Positions 34,362 through 45,952 of a stretch of 64,000 nt of DNA are shown one piece after another. How positions within the stretch are numbered: position 1 is the stretch's first letter; every line of letters starts with the position of its first letter. The DNA comes from Lycium barbarum (Eukaryota; Streptophyta; Magnoliopsida; Solanales; Solanaceae). The position numbers and the translations under genes were made by a program. Location: NCBI RefSeq assembly GCF_019175385.1, contig NC_083348.1, forward strand, positions 45,964,950 to 46,028,949, given 5' to 3'. Under the pieces are notes generated by a model. That model saw only the letters and a list, made by a program, of their open reading frames with translations, made no database searches and was not told where the DNA came from.

Positions 34362-34398
34362 GAACATTCGAGGACGAATGTTCTAAAGGGGGGGAGGA
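34362..34398 (+). promoter_or_regulatory. Palindrome and polypurine tract of LARD A
   Basis: GAACATTCG-AGGA-CGAATGTTC (34362-34383) is a 9-bp-arm hairpin. One base later comes AAAGGGGGGGAGGA (34385-34398), the likely plus-strand primer, and then the LTR. Element 3 has the same pair in the same order. Confidence 0.85.
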
Positions 34399-34683
34399 TG
34401 TTATAGCCCGTATTTTGCACGTTCAGATAATTCAAGATAATTGCGAAAAGCTAAGGACAAGACTATTTTCCAAGATTATTTTAATATACAAGTTGTTTAT
34501 TAGTATGGAAATATTGAGAAAGGCTAAGGGTAAAAAGGGAAATTCACAAAGTGGTTTATGGTAATATTGTGGAAGGCTAGGGGCAAAATAGGAATTTCTC
34601 AAAAAACGTTCAAGAAGGTTCATGAAAAGGGGCCCTTTGGCCGTGTGGTGGTGTGTGTGGGTCCCACCCTTTTATGAGTTATG

Positions 34684-34772
<89 letters not shown>

Positions 34773-34870
34773 ATCAAAGCTTACATAGCAAGACACAATT
34801 AATTCATCCTTGTTTTAAGAAATTTCAAGAAAAGGGGAGAAGGGCCATGTGTCCACTTGATATTGGAATG

Positions 34871-34919
<49 letters not shown>

Positions 34920-37611
34920 CAAGGGAGAAAAATCTAGACACTTTCATCTTTATTCATAGCTTAGCAAAACTTGAAAAAAGAAGAGAGGGGTGTTCGGCCA
35001 TGGCTGGCCGAACTTGAAGCCATGGAAAAGTGATCCAAAAAAAATATTTTCTCCTAGTATTCCAAGAAATTGGAAGCCCCTTATTAACATGAAGGAGTTG
35101 TTGGAGTAAGCAAAGTCTTTATTTGTGTAATTGATAAGCCCTAGCCGAGTGGAGAGAGATGTGGAAAAGGTATGTATTCGATCTTCTTTCACATGTGTTA
35201 GAGATGATTTGTGAATGTTGTAGTATGTGGAAATGGATGAAATTCATGAAATATGTATCTATATGGTGTGGCCGAATGGAGGTGGTGATTGTGTAGAAAT
35301 GATGAATTGATTTTATTTAGTATCTTGGTTGTTGTGTTGTGGATTCTATGATGTTAAATGAAAGATTTAATGGTTTGAAATGAAGTTGTAATCGTTTGTG
35401 GATTATGGAAGAAGTTAATGTGATATTAGTATGGTCCCTTATAATTATAAGAATAGAGTTGCTAATGTGTAGGTTGTAAATATAATTCATGAATTTGAAA
35501 GTGAGACATGTGTTTGGAAGATTGTAAATTGGGTTGTTGTAATTGAATTTGAAAGAAGGAAATGTGTGTAATTGTTCTTGTTGAATTCGGAAGGCTTCGG
35601 GTGAAGTAATATGTCGATTGGGTTGTTTGGAATATTATGAGAATTGTTTGAAGTATTCTTGAATTTTGCTTGTAAGGTCTTGGGCAAGTACTTGAATGTG
35701 AGATCATTGGTATTGGCTTGATTTCATGTGATTGAATTGTGTATAAATGGAATGCCGTCGGATTGTGTAGAAAGAATTGTTAATGTTAGAATGTAATTTG
35801 AAATAATTGTTGAAGTTGGAGATATGATTGTTGGTATTGTTGTTGATAATTTGGCCGAGTTGAATTCTCGGATTATTGTTGATAAATTGGCCGAGTTAGA
35901 TTCTCGGGGATGGTGTATTTACAGGGGAAATGCTGCCGAAATTTCGGTAGAATATAAATGAATTCATTTGAAAGACTAAGACAAGTATATGTCGATAAGT
36001 CTAACGATTATGTCAATTCTCTTGAATGTAGACTAGCAAGTTTGGACAAATAAGCGTAGCTAATTGGACGTGGAACAGGTATGTAAGGCTTACCCTTTCT
36101 TTCTTTTGGCATGATCTTTGTGAAACCAACATGACAAAGTATATGTATGATTTCAAAGAAATTTCTATTCTTAGAGCCACTAGGATGGCTAATGTTCTTG
36201 ATTTCCGAAGAACTATTTTGCTATGTCTTGATACAAGTCTTTGGTTCCAAAAGTTCTATGTTGATTTGATTCATAGCGATATTCGAAAGGTACTTGATAT
36301 GATTATTGCTTTGATTTTCCAAATATAGCTTCTGAAACGTTCATGGAAGGTTCTGTACTTCAAACGCTCATAACTTTCTTATACTAAATCGGATTGACCC
36401 GAAACTTGTTTCTGAGCCTTCAGGTGTCGGTAAGTATACTTGTCCATCGAGTCTTCCATAATATATTCGGAGGTTACCGACATTACGTCCCTCCCATAGA
36501 GGCATAACATTCTTTGGGCTCTCCTGCATGCTGCTTACATGATATATGTATATGCTACATGAACATGATATATGTATATGTATATGTATATGGGGTAAGG
36601 GGAAAGGTGAGGCGCTATAGACGCACTGCCACCTGATCAGTTGGTATCGGAGCCAGTGGTGGGGCAAACCCAGTGGTGGGGCAAACCCAATGGTGGGGCA
36701 AACCCAGTGGTGGGGCAAACCTCAGCAAGAACGCTGAGTCCCAAAGGGGGGTTGAGTGTAAGGCTTGCCTTAGGCAAATCCCACATTGGTTTAGGCGAAT
36801 CCCACATTGGTTTAGGCAAATCCCACATTGGTTCAGGCAAATCCCACATCGGTTAATATCGTCCCGGACGCGGGATATATGTGGCTAAATGGATCGGAGC
36901 CGACGCCTCGGCAATACGATATGTTCTATTTTACATATATATGAAAAATAAATGTTTTCAAAGAAAGTAAAATATGACATGTATATATATAGATCGGGCT
37001 GCACGTGCCGCAGCACTAAGCATGCATGGTACCCGCCTAAAAGGCATTCAGATGTACAGGTTACTCTTTTACCCCATGATGTGCTCTATATCTCCATTCT
37101 GTTATTATTCATAATTAACTCTTACAATGTTACTATTCATACCTTACATACTCAGTACATTGCTCGTACTGACCCCCTTTCTTTGGGGGCTGCGTTTCAT
37201 GCTGCGCAGGTATACCCAGATGAGTAGAAGCCATTATAGAAGATGTTCCAGCGAAGTTGGCAAGCTCCATTTGCCCCTGGAGAGTTGCCGGGTCAGAGTA
37301 TTATGCTATGATGTCTTGTTTGAAGTTAGAGACTTTGCAGACAGAGTCGTGGGTATAGAATGTCGTTATTGTAAGCGGCTCCATCAGCCGATGTGTCATT
37401 CTGTGTATGTGATAAGTCCCAATTGATTACAGATTTTGTTTGATTTGGGAACAACGAAAAAGAATATTTCTGAAAGCTCTCATTATGTATTTTATTTAAT
37501 TTAAGTTTTAAGTCCAAAGAGGTTATGTATGTAATAAGAGTTAGCAGGTTCGCTCGGCTCCGAATATGGGGTCGGGTGCCCATCACACCCTAGTAAGGTT
37601 ACGGTGTGACA
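34399..37611 (+). mobile_element. LARD A, second LTR (3213 bp)
   Basis: It begins TGTTATAGCCCGTATTTTGC and ends TTACGGTGTGACA. It is near-identical to 28284-31347. The size difference is largely explained by a longer (TA)n tract (34689-34770 against 28572-28595), four instead of two copies of an 18-bp CAGTGGTGGGGCAAACCC unit (36655-36721), and four instead of three copies of a 21-bp AGGCAAATCCCACATTGGTTT unit (36770-36850). Confidence 0.9.
34689..34770. repeat. (TA)n microsatellite in LARD A second LTR
   Basis: This is an uninterrupted TA run of about 80 bp. The matching tract in the first LTR is only about 24 bp (28572-28595). A second TA tract follows at 34874-34916 (28704-28747 in the first LTR). 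Confidence 0.95.
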
Positions 37612-37820
37612 AAGTGGTATCAGAGCAGGTTGTCCTAGGGGTTGTCTGCAAAGGCGTGTCCAGTAGAGTCCTGTTTATGGCTGTGAAGCTGGCCACATTT
37701 ATAAATAGGGGGCTACAGGGCATCTTGTTGACCTTCTTTCTGTTTTAGATCGTGCGATAGAGCCAAGTCGTAGGAAAATGAGCCTCCTTATGTAAGCCTT
37801 ACATACGACGGAAGAAGGTG
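37612..37820 (+). mobile_element. Partial second internal region of LARD A
   Basis: After the second LTR the sequence does not return to flanking DNA. It repeats the internal start instead: primer site TGGTATCAGAGCAGG (37615-37629), GTGTCCAGTAGAGTCCTG, GGGGGCTACAGGGCATC, TTTTAGATCGTGCGATAGAGCC and GTAAGCCTTACATACGACGG, the same as 31351-31556, breaking off after GAAGAAGGTG. This is the signature of unequal recombination between LTRs producing an LTR-internal-LTR-internal array, or of two elements fused at an LTR. Confidence 0.85.
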
Positions 37821-37939
37821 GGGTCAGGGCAGGAGGTGATACCCCCTCCTTGATGTGCGACTTGTGGGAAATGTCATGTAGGACGGTGTCGTCAGGGTGT
37901 ATGCTATACTTGTGGGGATCCAGGGCAGTATACCACCTT
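37821..37939. other. Junction DNA of unknown origin
   Basis: These ~120 bp between the broken LARD interior and the next LTR contain a short inverted repeat (GGAGGTGATA-CCCCCTCC) but nothing recognisable. Confidence 0.4.
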
Positions 37940-40274
37940 TGTCACGACCCAACCTAGGGCATGAGGAGTGACCGAGGTTAACCTGCCCGATAACCAACTT
38001 ATGTTACTTGTACTCAAACATGGCATTCAATAGGGTCTATTTAACTAAGTTTGAAAGCTGTAAATAGAATACCATAGTCCATCTGTAACTCAAAACATCT
38101 CAAAACATACTTATATATACGTAACATATCACAAGGCAAGCCAACGAGGCTGCCGATACTTCTATACGACAAAACAATGGCCGGAAAGGCCAAACAGTAT
38201 CCATGACACCCACGCTGTCCGCAGACTACTAGAAGAGTATAACCATGCATAAGTGACGGGACAGGGCCCCATCGTACCCATAATGTATACAAACAAAATT
38301 ATACAAAAACAGGAACAGTCTCTGAAGCAAGTAGAGCTGTCTGACTCTCAATGCTGACTCCTCCTAGGTGGCTGGATCGTTTAACCACATCTCTGAACCT
38401 GCGGGCATGAAACGCAGCCCCCGAAGAAAGGGGATCAGTACGGAATGTGTACTGAATATGTCAGACAATACTGAATCATAAAACAAGGAAAAGCGTAACA
38501 GTAAGCAAGTTTAGAAAGCAACCTGGGAGTAACCTGGAACAGCACTTTGAACCATGTCATATGGTCCCTTACACAAATTATAGCACACACAATATAAATA
38601 TAAAATATCCTACTCGTAGCCGCTTCCGGCTAATAACACAATAGTCCCTTCGGATGGCCGCTTCCGGCTTAGCTAGGATGGCCCCTTCGGGCAGCCGCTT
38701 CCAGCTTAAGAATATCATAATCTAGCTGATCAGGTGGAACAATAACAATACATATGATATACAGTATGAATATGTAATGAAGTTACAAAACGTTGCACCC
38801 CTTTCAGAGTGGTTTCTATTACAACTCCATTTGGAGAGATTTTGAGAACAAGTTTTAGAGTTTCCTTCATTTAGCATTTGCTTTGTAGTGAACATGTAAG
38901 TATAATGTATCGCAGAAGCTTCCTTCGAATTATCAACAAGAGTATAGCATGAACGAAACAAGACATTGGATATCGACTCCAAATCCATCTAAGAATAGAG
39001 TACTTATGTTTTACGTTCTTTAGGAGTCATATAAAAGGGATCATGCCAAAATATGAAAGAAGGGTTAGCGTAACATACCTTATTTATGCCTTAAGCTAAT
39101 CCTCGAGTCCCTTCCCGAGCTTAGTCAACTAAAATACCATCAACAATATAGGGATTAAGAGTAGGCCAACAAGATTATTCTAACTAATCATTTATTCCGT
39201 CGCCTAATGGGATTTGGACAACATCTCCCCTATAATCCTACCAACCCAACAATTCCAAATTAAGCTAATAACCAACAACAACAACAACAAATATAACAAT
39301 TTACAACAATAATATGACTAAACTCATCTTACAATTCTATCCAAAACAGCCCTTAAACCACAACACCTTAATATTCGGTATACGATAATTATAACTATAT
39401 TTCTAACACTTTAATCCGTTAAATCTCCACGTAATCATCTCAATAACAAAGATGAGAAAATAATACATACCTTAGAAGAAGCTCAACCACGAAAGTATCA
39501 CCCCCCAAGCTCAATATTTAGCTTGAAATGACGACGACAACTCGTATTACATTTATCCTTCACAAGCCTCGGGATTCAGGGTCTCGAACTTGATCGAACC
39601 CTTGCTTTATCTCTCTAACTCTCCTCACTCTCTCTCTATAAAATATTCTAGATCTTTTGGCGTGCAATGAGGAAGATAATGGGTGAAAATTTTCCTTAAA
39701 TAGCCAAGGAAGTGGGCCTGACCCGACTTGGAGTCGGGTTGGGCCGAGCCCACTGCCAGTTTGACCTTTCCTCCTTAAAACGTCCATAACGTTTTATCCC
39801 TATGTCGCATGAAGGCCCACGACCTATGGTTGGAAAGGTATTTCAATTATCTACAACTTTCATTTTGTGTTTTCCCAAATGCTCAACGTATAATGGTGTG
39901 TTGGCCTCGTAAAGCTAGATCACCCGAAAACGTATCCTTAAATCATCCTTTTGGAGTGCTTATGCTCATATTTGGCTTAAGTGTCCCTCTTAAGACTTTC
40001 TAAACTTCCTATGTACTATTCATATAACTTGTCATATGCCTTTTATAAAATCCCAACATGTGGGCCCCACCTTAACTTACGGTTACGAGGGCTATTTGTC
40101 AAGTAACGTATTAACCAACTTATACCATATGGCCTCCACTGTCGTCTATATGTTATTCTTATATTTATATAACATAATCTTCATCCCTAATCCTTGTATA
40201 TCTTGACCCTCCCCTGAGCCCATACTAAGTCGTCTGCAGTCTCGGTAACACGAAAAATTTTCCGGGGTGTAACA
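37940..40274 (-). mobile_element. Gypsy LTR in minus orientation, unmatched flanks
   Basis: It starts TGTCACGACCCAACC and ends GGGGTGTAACA. It carries the double-hairpin module (38400-38462) and CCGCTTCCGGCT tandem units (38620-38710). Flanking pentamers ACCTT and GAGTC do not match, so it is not a simple solo-LTR insertion; one side was probably rearranged. Confidence 0.65.
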
Positions 40275-42101
40275 GAGTCAAAAGCCAGATTTTTCTGGTT
40301 CTGGTGTTCGCGCCGACACAAACTCTGTCCTGCCATTGCGGACGCGCTCCATCTAGAGGAGGCCCATAGGAGTGAAGGACAGCTGAGTTGGCCTTGGTCC
40401 ACCCCTACGAAGATTTTCCCGTAGGTGCGTGTGTGCAGCCGCTAGCTGAGCACCGTTGCTGCGAGCTTGGGATATTTAATGGGAATGTGCCATGGCAAGG
40501 TCTCTTTCACTGGTGCGTGTTCACCGATGAGAACTTGGGTGCACAGATACGTAAGTCGGTGAGCAGAATGTGGTTCTTTTAGTGTTGTCTTCCTTAAATC
40601 TTTCATTCTAAAGCCCTTAAGCTGAAAAAAGTTTTGGAGGAAAATCGAAGGGAATTCAAGGAAGAATCAGTGGACTTTGTTCGTTTAGAGACTATGCAGA
40701 ATGAAAACGGGCTTCGTGATTCGAGATTCGGCAACTCCAGGAATGTTGAGACCTTTAACTCTTTCTTGAATGTGTGTGTTGGCTAAAATGAACCTAATAA
40801 GAGGGAGTTGGAGTGAATTAAGGGGGTTCCGATACTCGTGAAGTGACGAGCATTAGTATCAGATACCGGTCATCATGTTATGGGTATTTAGGTAATTTCA
40901 ATTGCATAGTTGGTCTGAATGCCATGCGTTGGGCACTTGCTGATAGAATAGTAAGATCCTTTGGATCTGTGATTGGGGTCCGATGCCCATACTTTATGGC
41001 TCTTATTATTATTGCAGTTCTTGTCTATTTGTATGCATATCACGCATATATCCTCGTTAAAGTAAAAGGGAAGTGAAAATGTGAAGCCTTTATGATATTG
41101 TAAAAATGAGGATGGATTCCATGCTTATATGCTTGTTCTTGACTTGATGTATGCCATATTCATACGTTATATGTACTTATGCATATGATTTGAGGATATG
41201 ATTGTGAGTCCGTTGGGATCTTGTTCTGGACGAGTGATGATGTTTTAGTGCGTTCTGTTGACAAATAGGTCCGGTCGGCTAAGTGATAGGTACTTGAGAT
41301 ATGATATGTGGAAACCGTGATCCGAGGTTACTACTGGAGCAGTTCGTGATCCGATGATTTTTCGGAATGGTGATATATGGGCCACATAAGCTCCCAATGA
41401 GTCACGATTCGTTAATATTTGAACGTATGTATATCAGGAAGTGGAAACAAAGGCTTGCATTGCATTTACATCTCATTCATCTTATCTTATGTTATTGTTG
41501 TGATTGTTGGTATTTGACTTGCCTTTTCTTGGATTCTATTTGCTATTTAAGCTTAATCGTTAAAGTATGGTTATCTTGTATTTTGGACTAATGGCGGACA
41601 AGTGTGGTTGTGGTATCATAACAAACCCTCGTCTCTGTTCTGGAAAGGGTCGGTCAATGATGATGCTGAGTACCCGTTGTATTTGTACTCACGCTACACT
41701 TGCTGCACCTTTTCGTATACAGACTCAGTTCCTAGCATGAGTGGAGCTCGCGACCACCAGGCAGCCCTCTAAAGCCTTGCTCGAGAGACTGGGGTGAGCT
41801 CCTTGGATTTTGGATGGCTCCAGATTCTCCTTATACTTTATTTTCTATCTTCTTCAGTTTAGACAAATTCAGACTATTTCATACTCTTAGTAGTCCTTGT
41901 GTTATGGTGACATAAGATTTTGGGAAGGATTGTAATAATTGTTTAAGTATTTCTATTTAAGATTGTTAAGACTTGAAATTGACTTGTATGATTTATTTTG
42001 CTTTTAGTATTTCCGCTTATTTTGGGCTATCAATGGTTGGTGTTGGGTTACTAGTACGGTGGGACTAGTGTCATCACGACTTGCTAATTCGGGTCATGAC
42101 A
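40275..42101 (+). mobile_element. Gypsy LTR fragment in plus orientation
   Basis: It ends AATTCGGGTCATGACA, a diverged LTR terminus, and next to it begins copia sequence. A weak version of the GTACTCAC/TTGCTGCA module is near 41685-41712. GC-rich TTCGCGCC-type sequence at 40305-40360 resembles blocks of other LTR U3 regions (8150-8240, 45645-45730). Its 5' end is missing. No coding potential. Confidence 0.5.
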
Positions 42102-42981
42102 ATATCAATATAAAGAGCATGATATTATCCTATTATCCTTCTCTTGCAATCTCACATAAGCTTGATCCTAAGGATATGAGTCGCTTCTCTCAAATCTTTG
42201 ATATAGAAATGCTTGGACAACTATTGCTTGACTAAAACCAACATGGTAATATTATTTCCTCTAATCAAGATATCATCTACATATAATATAAAATATGTCA
42301 CTTTGTCCCCATCCCATTTCTTGTATACACAAGATACATTAAGACACTGATCAAAGCCAAATGTCTTGATTGCTTTGTCGAAACAAATGTCTCATTCCCT
42401 AGATGCCTATTTTAGTCCATAAATGGACCTTTTGAGCTTACACAACATGTGTTCTTTACCTATTTCATGAAACCATCTGATTGCATAATATAGATGCATT
42501 CATGAAGACTTTCATTCAGGAAAGACATCTTGACATTCATTTGTCAAATCTCATAAGCATAATGAGCCGTAATGGATAAGAGAATTCTAATATACTTAAT
42601 TATGCCAACCGGCAAAAAAGTTTCGATCCTTTATTTTTGAGTAAACCTGTTTTCTACAAGCCTAGCTTAAAAAGTTTGCACTTTTCCGTAGACTTCTCTC
42701 CTTTTCTTATAGATTCACCTACAACCAATAGGTTTGACTCCTTTAGGTGGTTGTACGAGATACCATACTTGATTAGAGTACATGGACTCCATCTCTGATT
42801 TCTTAGTAGCAAGCCATTTATCACCATCATTATCTCATATTGATTGGTCGTAATTGACTTCGATATTAGACTCCTACGGAATCCTACCAAAGATTCTCCC
42901 AAGAGTGGGTACCGAACGGTCTATCATATTAATCTCTCACTACAACCAAATACTATACCAACATGCAATGCTACGCCATTA
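42102..42981 (-). pseudogene. Ty1/copia reverse transcriptase remnant (minus strand)
   Basis: Minus-strand reading gives NDGDKWLATKKSEMESMYSN and QVWYLVQPPKGVKPIGCR near 42720-42850. Then come KEHMLCKLKRSIYGLK with a stop, FDKAIKTFGFDQ and KVTYFILYVDDI near 42270-42480. YVDD is the copia reverse transcriptase active site, intact here. Stops and frame changes break it into pieces. No copia LTR is visible nearby; gypsy LTR fragments abut on both sides, so it is a captured internal fragment. Confidence 0.75.
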
Positions 42982-43849
42982 TGGTTATTACACCTCGTAC
43001 TTTTGTATGTAGAATTTCGTCGAGAGTTAGTCGTCGTATACTTGGAAAGCAGAACAACCTTCGAGGTACTATGGGATTAGACATGTATATCTTAAGTGTA
43101 TAAGTGTTTAAGACCATGTTTAGTAGGTATCGGAAGGTTTCGGGATCAACCGAATCGAAGAAATTAAGTTCATCGAAACTCGGGGAAAATGAGGCAGGAT
43201 TCTAGACAGGATTTTGGCCCAACTTTCGGAAAGGTATATCTTCTAGTGTATAAGGAATTATGGAATGCATACCTATCCAAATTCAAGTTCAGAGAGTCTT
43301 CTTTCCAATGCAATAGATAGTTCGCAAATCCGAGAACTATGGTACCATGTACAGCCCGTACAAAAAAGTACATCCCGTACATTTTGGGCGTACTTTATGG
43401 CAGTTCCAACTTTAAGTTGATCTTTATAATTGGTTTGGCTTCATTTATGATTCACTTTTCATCCAATATAGAAAAAATACCCCTATATACCCTCTCCCTA
43501 AGTTCATACACCAAAGTGAAGTGAAACCTAAGAGAATCGAGTGATTAAAGTGCTAAGAAGCTCAGTAGTGCTAATAGAGTCCAAGTACTCTATTTTATTG
43601 AAGTTGGAAGCTTTCCTCTTTGTGAAGTAATCTGGATTTGGACCTGTTCTTATGTGGTTAAGGTAAGATTCTATCCCTCATTTATTTTCTTGAGGTTGTA
43701 TGATCATTGTGCAACTTGGAAGTTGAAATTGTGAAGAGAAAACCCAAAGTTGTGATGGAACTTGTATTGGACCTAGGGGCTATTTTGAATCATGTTATTG
43801 TTGTGTTGTTAAGTTAATTCCCATGTATATGGATTGTGCTTGATGTTGT
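42982..43849 (+). mobile_element. 5' part of a gypsy LTR (plus), cut by element 3
   Basis: It starts near TGGTTATTACACCTCGTAC, close to the TGTTACACCTCG starts of other LTRs. The following text (CGGAAGGTTTCGGGA, CCAACTTTCGGAAAGGTATATC, CTTCTTTCCAATGCAATAGA) follows the same order as the U3 of the LTR at 53700-53930. It runs directly into the element 3 LTR at 43850, which probably inserted here. Confidence 0.5.
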
Positions 43850-45915
43850 TTATCACGACCCAAACCGATGGGCCATGACTAGTGCCCGAGCTGGACACTC
43901 GTATACGAACTTGCTAGATATAATCGGACTAGGACTAAGGACAATATGGAAATTTGTAAAAGCATGCTGTAGACTCATAATGTCATATATCAGAATGAGC
44001 CTGTCTCCTGAGGAGTCACAACTAACCAAAACATAACAAAATCTGCAAGCCGACAAGGCTGTCACTATATATGGGAATATCCAAAATGAACTACGTTGAT
44101 ATAGCTGACCAAAACATATATAGAACCCACACATGTCTACAGACTTCTAAGAGTATAACGATCAAGTATGACGGGACAGGACCCCGCCGTACCCCCGAAT
44201 ATGCATAAGTCTATATCGAAAGGATCTGTACCAAAATGACTCAAGCCCCGGAATAATGGAGCTCCCCATGAAGCTGAGCAGAAGTCCTAGGCTGGAGGAT
44301 TACCAAACTGAGTGTCTGTACCTGCGGGCATGAAATGCAGCCCCCGAAGAAAGGGGGTCAGTACGGAAGATGTACTGAATATGTAAAGCATGAAGTACAG
44401 TAATGAAGATCATGACTGAGTGAAAAGATGACAGGAGATAAGTATGATAATCAAGGGATACCAATGCACTTGTGTCTTATGTTGTGAGCCATGCATATAT
44501 ATGCTCTGTATACAGTACCCGACCCATTATGGGACTCGGTGAATGAAGTCATATACATACATATATACCGTACCCGGCCCTTTAGTAAAGGACTCGGTGA
44601 AATGTAAATATATACCGTACCCGACCCTTTAGTAAGGGCTCAGTGAAATGTAAATATATACTGTACCCGGCCCTTTAGTAAGGGACTCGGTGAAATGTAA
44701 ATGTATACCGTACCCAGCCCTTTAGTAAGGGACTAGGTGAAATAATGCAATGAAAATGTATACGAATGCCAAACCTTTCATTAGTAACTCATAATCCTGT
44801 ATGAACAGTCTTTTGTGAATGCACAATCATGTACAAAATGAATCATCTCTTGGGATTTGAGAGAATAGATAGGATGAACTAACACTCGGGGGACTAAAGA
44901 CAACTATCATGTCAAGTAACTGAGAACTAGAGCACATTGGAGTCACCTGTGTTCGTCGTTTGTTCATTTTATGTAATTCATGCCAAAGAAGGAAGAAGGG
45001 ATAGCTTTACATACCTTGAAGCTTATCTATTCGCCCAACTTCTACTTCTCGAACTCGCAAATCTACAATCAAGGAAATTCATACTATTGTTAGGCTCGTT
45101 ATCAAGTGCCTATCTTAAGCCTTTAGATTAACTCTTTCTAGAATCTGCCGAAATTTCGGCAGTATCTCCCCTGTTTATATCCCTAGCCCGAAATCACCAT
45201 AGCAACAACTAACAACAACAACCACAATACTATCATCAACAACGTTACCATCAATGTCAAAATACTCCATAAGACATCCCATATGATGTTTATTCGATTT
45301 TTCGACCAACTACTTCATTATACGACCATTTAATCGCTTTATTTCAGTAAATAAACCTAAAGCAATATCAATAGGGAGAGATTCATACCTTTTTCTTACT
45401 AAACCAACAATATCTTCGGTGTTCACCTAGAATCCAAACCAAAATCCACCGCCAAACGATACTACAATCACAACTGCACACTATCCGAACCTAAACTAAT
45501 ACTCCACCACTTGAAAATCGTTCAATTCTTGATATCCTCACACCCTCATCTGTTTTCTGAGTTTTTGGAAGATAAAATGATGAATAAAAGGGGTTTTACC
45601 CTTTATATAGGAGGTCAAAGTCGGTGGAATCGACTTAATAATTGACCTTCGCGAACGCGAGATCCTCTCGCCAACGCGATGGTCTGGAATTTCCATGGCC
45701 ATCGCGAACACGAGGCCATCTCGCGAACGCGAAGGGTAATTCTGCCCAGTTCTCCCAATTTTTCATCTTCCGCCCATTTGACCTCCAATCCTTCCAATAC
45801 TTCTCATACATGATCGTAACCCTTATAACCATGAAATAGGCGCATATCACTCTAGTGTTCACAATTACGCAGTTGACACCTACGAAACTCAATGTCCAAA
45901 CTATGAGGTGTAACA
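43850..45915 (-). mobile_element. 3' LTR of Ty3/gypsy element 3 (2066 bp)
   Basis: It starts TATCACGACCC (one substitution from TGTCACGACCC) and ends ATGAGGTGTAACA beside the polypurine tract. It contains the double-hairpin module (44322-44393), a 5-unit repeat (44505-44745), the CTGCCGAAATTTCGGCAG palindrome (45146-45163) and a GC-rich block of CGCGAACGCGA repeats (45645-45735). The partner 5' LTR on the right was replaced by a plus-oriented LTR at 51024, so no target duplication can be tested. Confidence 0.75.
44505..44745. repeat. ~50-bp tandem repeat in LTR of element 3
   Basis: About five units with CCGTACCCGGCCCTTTAGTA and AGGGACTCGGTGAAATGTAA. Each unit can fold (CCCTTTAGTAAAGGG). Related arrays occur at 55095-55235 (opposite strand), 61395-61590 and as single units near 23150-23225. 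Confidence 0.85.
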
Positions 45916-45952
45916 TCCTCCCCCCCTTAGAAACATTCATCCTCGAATGTTT
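45916..45952 (-). promoter_or_regulatory. Polypurine tract and palindrome of element 3
   Basis: On the minus strand the palindrome AAACATTCG-AGGA-TGAATGTTT (45931-45952) precedes TAAGGGGGGGAGGA (45916-45929), which abuts the LTR. The arrangement is the same as in LARD A at 34362-34398. Confidence 0.85.

Larger units (their letters stand above)
31348..34398 (+). mobile_element. LARD A, non-coding internal region
   Basis: These 3051 bp lie between two matching LTRs. They start with the primer site (31351-, TGGTATTAGAGC with a C to T change) and a leader shared with elements 1 and 3. No gag or pol motif is present in any frame; the longest ORFs are about 70 codons. A 5S-rRNA-derived block sits at 32257-32359. 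The end is marked by a palindrome (34362-34383) and polypurine tract (34385-34398). This is the layout of a large retrotransposon derivative, which must borrow proteins from an autonomous relative. Confidence 0.85.

Noticed and set aside
34622..34918. 98-codon ORF with long Tyr-Ile runs
   Set aside because: It is the translation of (TA)n microsatellites; the copy in the first LTR differs in length.
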